Shown here: one piece after another, positions 59,370-64,000 of the stretch | How the letters are laid out: the number at the start of each line of letters is the position of its first letter | How positions within the stretch are numbered: the stretch's first letter is position 1 | NCBI RefSeq assembly: GCF_900007165.1 | Contig: NZ_CYGY02000034.1 | Location: 1 to 64,000, forward strand | Direction: 5' to 3' | DNA from: Paraburkholderia piptadeniae | GTDB lineage: Bacteria > Pseudomonadota > Gammaproteobacteria > Burkholderiales > Burkholderiaceae | Length of the DNA: 64,000 nt | Translations under genes and position numbers: made by a program | Notes under the pieces: model-generated | What the model was told of the DNA's origin: nothing | Databases searched by the model: none | What the model saw: the letters and a program-made list of their open reading frames with translations, nothing else

Positions 59370-59473
59370 ACGCGCGAATGAGCACGCGAACGGGCCCGTC
59401 AATGAGCACACGAATGAGCACACGAATGAGCACATCGATGAGCACGCCGATGAATGGTGACAATCATGCATGA
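59366..59473 (+). CDS. Tiny repetitive ORF bridging glgX and treZ
   Basis: A 35-codon frame starts at ATG 59366 (ATGA overlap with the glgX stop) and ends with TGA at 59471-59473, overlapping the treZ start region. It consists of four-residue repeats (MSTR MSTR MSTS MSTP). It is in a different frame from both neighbours. Its role could be translational coupling across the junction, or it may simply be an expanded spacer. No protein function is implied. Confidence 0.3.
   Translation: MNARMSTRTGPSMSTRMSTRMSTSMSTPMNGDNHA
59378..59449 (+). repeat. 12-bp tandem repeat (ATGAGCACACGA) at the glgX-treZ junction
   Basis: Six consecutive 12-bp units with the consensus ATGAGCACACGA. The second unit is degenerate and the fifth and sixth drift in the last codon. 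Each unit supplies an ATG in the frame of the small ORF 59366-59473. Copy number is likely to vary by slippage. Confidence 0.85.
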
Positions 59474-61370
59474 ACGTCCGATCGACCCTCACGCGCATCA
59501 TCACGCGCACTGCCTGCCGTTCGGCGCGCAGTTGCTCGGCGCGGCGAGCGCGAAGCCGCGCACGCGCTTCAGGCTGTGGGCGCCGTCGTGCGCGAAGGTG
59601 CAGGTGATGATCGAAAGCGGCCCCGCGAAGGGCCTGCTCGACATGAACCAGACAGGCAACGGCTGGTTCGAAACGGAGGCCGAATGCAGCGCGGGCACGC
59701 TGTATCGCTACAAGCTCGACGGCGCGCTGCTGGTGCCCGACCCCGCGTCGCGCTTCCAGCCGCAGGATGTGCACGGCCCGAGCGAAGTGATCGACCCGCG
59801 CGCGTACAACTGGCAGCACACGCACTGGTGCGGACGCCCGTGGGAAGAAACGGTGCTGTACGAACTGCACATCGGCGCGCTGGGCGGCTGCGCGGGCGTG
59901 ACGAAGCGCCTGCCGGAGATCATGGCGCTCGGTGTCACCGCAATCGAGCTGATGCCGCTCAACGACTTTCCGGGCCAGCGCAACTGGGGCTACGACGGCG
60001 TGCTGCCGTATGCGCCCGACTCCGCGTATGGCCGCCCCGACGACCTGAAGGCGCTGATCGACGCCGCGCACGGACTCGGCCTCGCCGTGTTCCTCGACGT
60101 GGTCTACAACCACTTCGGCCCCGACGGCAACTATCTGCAGCAGTACGCGAAGCCCTTCTTCCGCGAAGGCACGCACACGCCGTGGGGGCCTGCGATCGAC
60201 TTCGAGCGCAGCGAAGTGAGCGAGTTCTTCAGCGACAACGCGCTCTACTGGCTCAACGAATATCGGATCGACGGCCTGCGCCTCGACGCCGTACATGCAA
60301 TCGACAACGACACGTGGCTGCGCGGTTTCGCCGATCACGTGCGCGCGCATGTGCAGCACGGACGTCACGTGCATCTCGTGCTCGAAAACGAGCGCAATAC
60401 GGCGAACCTGCTCGACACGCACTTCACCGCGCAATGGAACGACGACGCGCACAACACGCTGCACGTGCTGCTGACGGGCGAGCATGAAGGCTATTACGCC
60501 GCTTACGCGGATCAGCCGATCCACAAGCTCGCGCGCATACTCGGCAGCGGCTTCGGCTATCAGGGCGATCCATCGCCCATTCATCACGGCAAGCCGCGCG
60601 GCCAGCCGAGCGGCCATCTGCCGCCCACGTCGTTCGTGATGTTCCTGCAGAACCACGATCAGATCGGCAATCGCGCGATGGGCGAGCGTCTGCGCGCGCT
60701 GTGCGCGGACGACGCGCTGCTCGCCGCGACGGGCCTGCTGCTGCTCTCGCCGCAAATTCCGCTGCTGTTCATGGACGAACAGTTCGGCTCGAAGCAGCCG
60801 TTTCTGTTCTTCACCGACTACACGGGCGATCTCGCGAACGCCGTGCGCGAAGGACGCCGCAAGGAATTCGCGCGCTTCTCCGCGTTCGCCGACGAAAAGC
60901 GCCGCGCGCTGATCCCCGATCCGAACGATCCGCAGACGTTCGCGAAATCGTCGCCGCCCGCCGCGCGCAGCAACGACACGCCCGAAGACAAGGAAGCGTT
61001 CGAATGGATGCACTTCTACAAGTCGGCGCTGGCCGTGCGCGCGAAGCTGATCGCGCCGCGCCTGCAACGCGCGAAGCCGCTCGGCGCGGCCGTGCTGAAG
61101 GCAAACGACGGACACGATGCGAACGCGCTCGTCGCGCGCTGGAAACTCGATGACGGCGAGACGCTGTCGATCGCGCTGAACGTCGGCAAGAAAGCGGTGC
61201 GGCTCGATGCACAGCCCGAAGGCAAGGTGATCTTCGAGACGCCGCCGCGCGTGCGCGATCGCGTCGATGCGGGCGAGCTTCCGCCGAATGCGTTCGTCGC
61301 ATGGCTGACGGGCGACGTCAGCGAGTACGCGGTCGGTCACGACGCGCGCAAGAACGCCACTCAGGAGTAA
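59466..61370 (+). CDS. treZ: Malto-oligosyltrehalose trehalohydrolase TreZ
   Basis: Releases trehalose from maltooligosyl-trehalose. The 634-residue protein has an N-terminal beta domain (RFRLWAPSCAKVQVMI) and a GH13 core with the TreZ marks GALGGCAGVTKRLPEIMALG, DVVYNHFGPDGNYLQQYA, Asp in RIDGLRLDAVHAIDN (about 273), Glu in HLVLENERNTANLL (about 306) and FLQNHDQIGNRAMGERL. ATG 59466 is preceded by GGTGA. An ATG at 59454 directly after a TGA is the alternative. TreY, its partner, is encoded two genes downstream. Confidence 0.95.
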   Translation: MHERPIDPHAHHHAHCLPFGAQLLGAASAKPRTRFRLWAPSCAKVQVMIESGPAKGLLDMNQTGNGWFETEAECSAGTLYRYKLDGALLVPDPASRFQPQDVHGPSEVIDPRAYNWQHTHWCGRPWEETVLYELHIGALGGCAGVTKRLPEIMALGVTAIELMPLNDFPGQRNWGYDGVLPYAPDSAYGRPDDLKALIDAAHGLGLAVFLDVVYNHFGPDGNYLQQYAKPFFREGTHTPWGPAIDFERSEVSEFFSDNALYWLNEYRIDGLRLDAVHAIDNDTWLRGFADHVRAHVQHGRHVHLVLENERNTANLLDTHFTAQWNDDAHNTLHVLLTGEHEGYYAAYADQPIHKLARILGSGFGYQGDPSPIHHGKPRGQPSGHLPPTSFVMFLQNHDQIGNRAMGERLRALCADDALLAATGLLLLSPQIPLLFMDEQFGSKQPFLFFTDYTGDLANAVREGRRKEFARFSAFADEKRRALIPDPNDPQTFAKSSPPAARSNDTPEDKEAFEWMHFYKSALAVRAKLIAPRLQRAKPLGAAVLKANDGHDANALVARWKLDDGETLSIALNVGKKAVRLDAQPEGKVIFETPPRVRDRVDAGELPPNAFVAWLTGDVSEYAVGHDARKNATQE

Positions 61371-61375
61371 CACGC

Positions 61376-63556
61376 TTGGCCACTACCCGACGCCCCGGCC
61401 TGCCCGTCGACAGCCTCGCCGCGCGCGCTGGCTTCGAAGTCGAATGGGAAGACGCGCATCACAAGAAGCACCGCGTGCCCGATAGCACGCTCGCCGTGCT
61501 GCTCGAGCGCATGGGCCTGCCGTGCGCGACCGCCACGCAGGTCCGCCAGAGCACGGCCGCGCTCGAAGCCGAATTGTCCGGTCGCAAGCTGCCGCCGCTG
61601 ATGACGGTCGAATGCGGACGCGGCATCGCACTGCCCGCAGCCGCGATCAAGTCGGGCAGCCACTACCGGATCGAACTGGAAAGCGGCTCGGTGATCGACG
61701 GCCGCTTCACGGCGCCCAAGGGCGAAGCGGCGCTGCTCTCGCCGATCGACGAGCCCGGTTATCACACGCTCGTGCTCAACGATCACCGGATGACGCTCGC
61801 CGTCGCGCCCGCGCGCTGCTACACCGTCACCGATGCGTGGCACGCGATGCACGGCGACGACGCGAACCCGCCGCCGCTGTGGGGCATCGCCGCGCAGATC
61901 TACGGCTTGCGCCGGACCGGCGACGGCGGCATCGGCGACTACACGGCGCTCGCGACGCTGGCGATCGAAAGCGCGAAACGCGGCGCGCATGCGCTCGCGA
62001 TCAGCCCTACGCATGCAATGTTCAGCGCGCTGCCGAAAAGCTTTAGTCCGTATTCGCCGTCGTCGCGTCTATGGCTGAACGTCACGCACATCGATCCTGC
62101 CGCCGTGTTCGGCGCGCAGACCGCTCAAGCCGCGCTCGATGCAGCGGGCGCCGTCGATGCCTGGGCGCAACTCGAACCGCTGCCCCTGATCGACTGGAAG
62201 ACGGCGATCCCGCTGAAGCTCAAGGTGCTGCGCGTGCTGTTCGAGCGCTTCTGCGCCAACGACCGCGCGCAGGACCTGCCGCGCGCGCTCGAATTTCACG
62301 GCTTCTGCGAGCGCGGCGGCCGCGCGCTCGAAGATCATGCGCGCTTCGAAGCGTTGCAAGCGTTCCAGTTGCAGCACGGCGGCGTCGGCTACTGGCGCAA
62401 GTGGGCCGAGCCGCTGCAAGACCCGCGCAGCCCCGAAGTCGAGGCGTTCGCGAACGAGCATCGGCATGAAGTCGAGTTTCATCTGTTCCTGCAATGGCTC
62501 GCCGCGAAGGGCCTGTCGCATGCCCAGCACGCTGCGCGCGACGCGGGCATGTCCGTCGGCCTGATCGCGGATCTTGCCGTCGGCTGCGACAGCGCGGGCT
62601 CTCACGCATGGTCGTATCGCGACGACATGCTGCAAGGCGTATCCGTCGGCGCGCCGCCCGATCTGTTCAACCAGGCGGGCCAGACGTGGGGCCTCACGAC
62701 GTTCTCGCCGCGCGCGATGCGCAACCAGGGCTTCTCGGCATTCATCGACATGCTGCGCACCGCATTCGCATACGCGGGCGGCATTCGCATCGACCACATC
62801 CTTGGCTTGCGGCGGCTGTGGCTCGTGCCCGAAGGCGAGTCCGCGAAGAACGGCGCGTATCTGCGCTATCCGCTCGAAGACATGCTGCGGCTGATTGCGC
62901 TCGAATCGTGGCGGCATCGCGCAATCGTGATCGGCGAGGACCTGGGCACCGTGCCGCCCGGCTTGCGCGAGCGGCTGACCGAGCACGGGCTCGCAGGCAT
63001 TCGCGTGCTGTGGTTCGAGCGCACAAAGGACGGCGGCGGCTTCAAGTCGCCCGTCGAGTGGGACCGCGATGCCGTCGCGACGACCACCACACACGATCTG
63101 CCGACCGTCACCGGCTGGTGGCGCGGCGAAGATATCGTGTGGCGCCATCGCGTCGGGCAGACGGCACCGCGCGCCGATGGCCGCGACCCTGTCGCGCTCG
63201 CGCAGGCCGAACGCGCCGACGACCGCGCCGCATTGTGGCAGGCGTTCCAGCAAGCGGGCATCGCGCCGCTCGACGTCGCTGCGCCGCCGCCCGACGATGC
63301 GCCCGTCGACGAAGCGCTTGCGTTCGTCGCCGTCACGCCGTCGCCGCTCGTCACGTATCCGCTCGAAGACCTGCTCGGTCTCGCGGACCAGCCGAATCTG
63401 CCCGGCTCGATCGACGAGCATCCGAACTGGCGCCGCCGCGTGATGCAGCCCGTCGAAGCGCTCTTTGCCGATGAAACGTTTTGCGACCGCCTGCTCGCGA
63501 TCGAGCGGGCTCGCACCGATCCAACCTCAGCTTCTTCGTTGTCCGATACGCCATGA
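61376..63556 (+). CDS. malQ: 4-alpha-glucanotransferase MalQ
   Basis: Disproportionating enzyme (GH77) that transfers maltooligosaccharide segments between chains. The best start is TTG 61376, 8 bp after AGGAG. No ATG is near. The 726-residue reading contains FSPYSPSSRLWLNVTHIDPA, the catalytic Asp in GGIRIDHILGLRRLW, Glu in AIVIGEDLGTVPPGL and TTTTHDLPTVTGWWRGEDI. It has the N-terminal extension of E. coli-like MalQ (about 690 residues). It lies between treZ and treY and supplies longer linear chains for TreY. Confidence 0.95.
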   Translation: MATTRRPGLPVDSLAARAGFEVEWEDAHHKKHRVPDSTLAVLLERMGLPCATATQVRQSTAALEAELSGRKLPPLMTVECGRGIALPAAAIKSGSHYRIELESGSVIDGRFTAPKGEAALLSPIDEPGYHTLVLNDHRMTLAVAPARCYTVTDAWHAMHGDDANPPPLWGIAAQIYGLRRTGDGGIGDYTALATLAIESAKRGAHALAISPTHAMFSALPKSFSPYSPSSRLWLNVTHIDPAAVFGAQTAQAALDAAGAVDAWAQLEPLPLIDWKTAIPLKLKVLRVLFERFCANDRAQDLPRALEFHGFCERGGRALEDHARFEALQAFQLQHGGVGYWRKWAEPLQDPRSPEVEAFANEHRHEVEFHLFLQWLAAKGLSHAQHAARDAGMSVGLIADLAVGCDSAGSHAWSYRDDMLQGVSVGAPPDLFNQAGQTWGLTTFSPRAMRNQGFSAFIDMLRTAFAYAGGIRIDHILGLRRLWLVPEGESAKNGAYLRYPLEDMLRLIALESWRHRAIVIGEDLGTVPPGLRERLTEHGLAGIRVLWFERTKDGGGFKSPVEWDRDAVATTTTHDLPTVTGWWRGEDIVWRHRVGQTAPRADGRDPVALAQAERADDRAALWQAFQQAGIAPLDVAAPPPDDAPVDEALAFVAVTPSPLVTYPLEDLLGLADQPNLPGSIDEHPNWRRRVMQPVEALFADETFCDRLLAIERARTDPTSASSLSDTP

Positions 63557-64000
63557 CTGTCCCGCGCGCCACGCTCCGACTCCAGTTCCATCGCGGCTTC
63601 ACATTCGACGATGCGCTCGCGCGCGTCGACTACTTCGCCACGCTCGGCGTGAGCCACTTGTATGCATCACCCGTCACGACGGCGACGCCCGGCTCGATGC
63701 ACGGCTACGACACCGTCGACCACAGCCTGGTCAGCGCCGAATGCGGCGGCGAAAACAGCCTGCGGCGCCTCGCCGACAAGCTGCACGAACGCGGCATGGG
63801 CCTGATCGTCGACATCGTGCCGAATCACATGGGCGTGAGCCCGCACAACGCATGGTGGCGGGACATCCTCGAATGGGGCCGGCACAGCGCCTATGCGCGC
63901 TATTTCGACGTCGACTGGCACTCGCCCGATCCCGCGCTGCGCGGCAAGGTGCTGATGCCCGTGCTCGGCGGGGCCTACGGCGAAGAGCTGGCGGCGGGAC
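63553..64000 (+). CDS. treY: Malto-oligosyltrehalose synthase TreY, N-terminal part
   Basis: Converts the reducing-end alpha-1,4 bond of maltooligosaccharides to an alpha,alpha-1,1 bond. The ATG overlaps the malQ TGA (ATGA at 63553-63556). The visible 149 residues show the family opening RATLRLQFHRGFTFDDALAR, then YFATLGVSHLYASPVTTATP, GSMHGYDTVDHSLVSAECGG and GLIVDIVPNHMGVSPHNAWW. The gene runs off the window, so later catalytic residues are not seen. Confidence 0.95.
   Translation, partial: MTVPRATLRLQFHRGFTFDDALARVDYFATLGVSHLYASPVTTATPGSMHGYDTVDHSLVSAECGGENSLRRLADKLHERGMGLIVDIVPNHMGVSPHNAWWRDILEWGRHSAYARYFDVDWHSPDPALRGKVLMPVLGGAYGEELAAG

Noticed and set aside
59369..59463. CRISPR-like short repeat
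   Set aside because: Units are contiguous 12-mers without spacers, so it is a simple tandem repeat.

Overview
This window is high-GC chromosomal DNA from a betaproteobacterium of the Burkholderiaceae, most likely Paraburkholderia or a close relative. That assignment rests on protein similarity by eye and on gene order: rpsU-yqeY-dnaG-rpoD with a long-tailed RpoD, xseB-ispA-dxs-folE2, thrB next to a DUF2782 gene, and the glgE/treS-mak/glgB/glgX/treZ/malQ/treY cluster. No database search was run.

Layout. (a) 1-2386 is a decayed mobile region: the tail of an IS630-type transposase, small phage-type genes, an excisionase-like gene and a tyrosine integrase broken by two stops and a frameshift. 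It abuts the 3' end of an unusual tRNA gene (2387-2474, minus). (b) 2475-15000 holds housekeeping genes: the sigma/primase/S21 operon, a BaiN-like flavoprotein, tsaD, folE2, and an isoprenoid operon (xseB, ispA, dxs). (c) 15000-30150 holds a Rieske oxygenase, sseA, a dienelactone hydrolase, ndh, polA, a LOG-family gene, a LysR/chromate-transporter pair, amn, DUF2782, thrB and a membrane protein. (d) 30150-46700 is more accessory: ohrR-ohr, a photolyase relic, a DUF3563 gene, a PHB-depolymerase-like esterase, PAP2, modABC-modE, a tautomerase/LysR pair, a Xre-RES toxin-antitoxin pair, an ApaH-like phosphatase, a three-subunit GMC dehydrogenase with cytochrome c, and DUF1345. (e) 47215-64000 is an alpha-glucan/trehalose array on the plus strand.

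In the glucan array, TreS-Mak converts trehalose to maltose and phosphorylates it. GlgE polymerises maltose 1-phosphate, GlgB branches the polymer, and GlgX and MalQ trim and rearrange it. TreY and TreZ turn the linear chains back into trehalose. One locus therefore encodes both directions of a trehalose-glucan cycle. No glgA or glgC is present in the window.

The most unusual items are non-coding. Two inverted copies of a structured repeat of about 300 bp fill the glgB-glgX gap. A class II-like tRNA carries a CAU anticodon. An in-frame 12-bp tandem repeat encodes a tiny repetitive ORF that overlaps glgX and treZ. Several near-perfect palindromes lie at gene starts.
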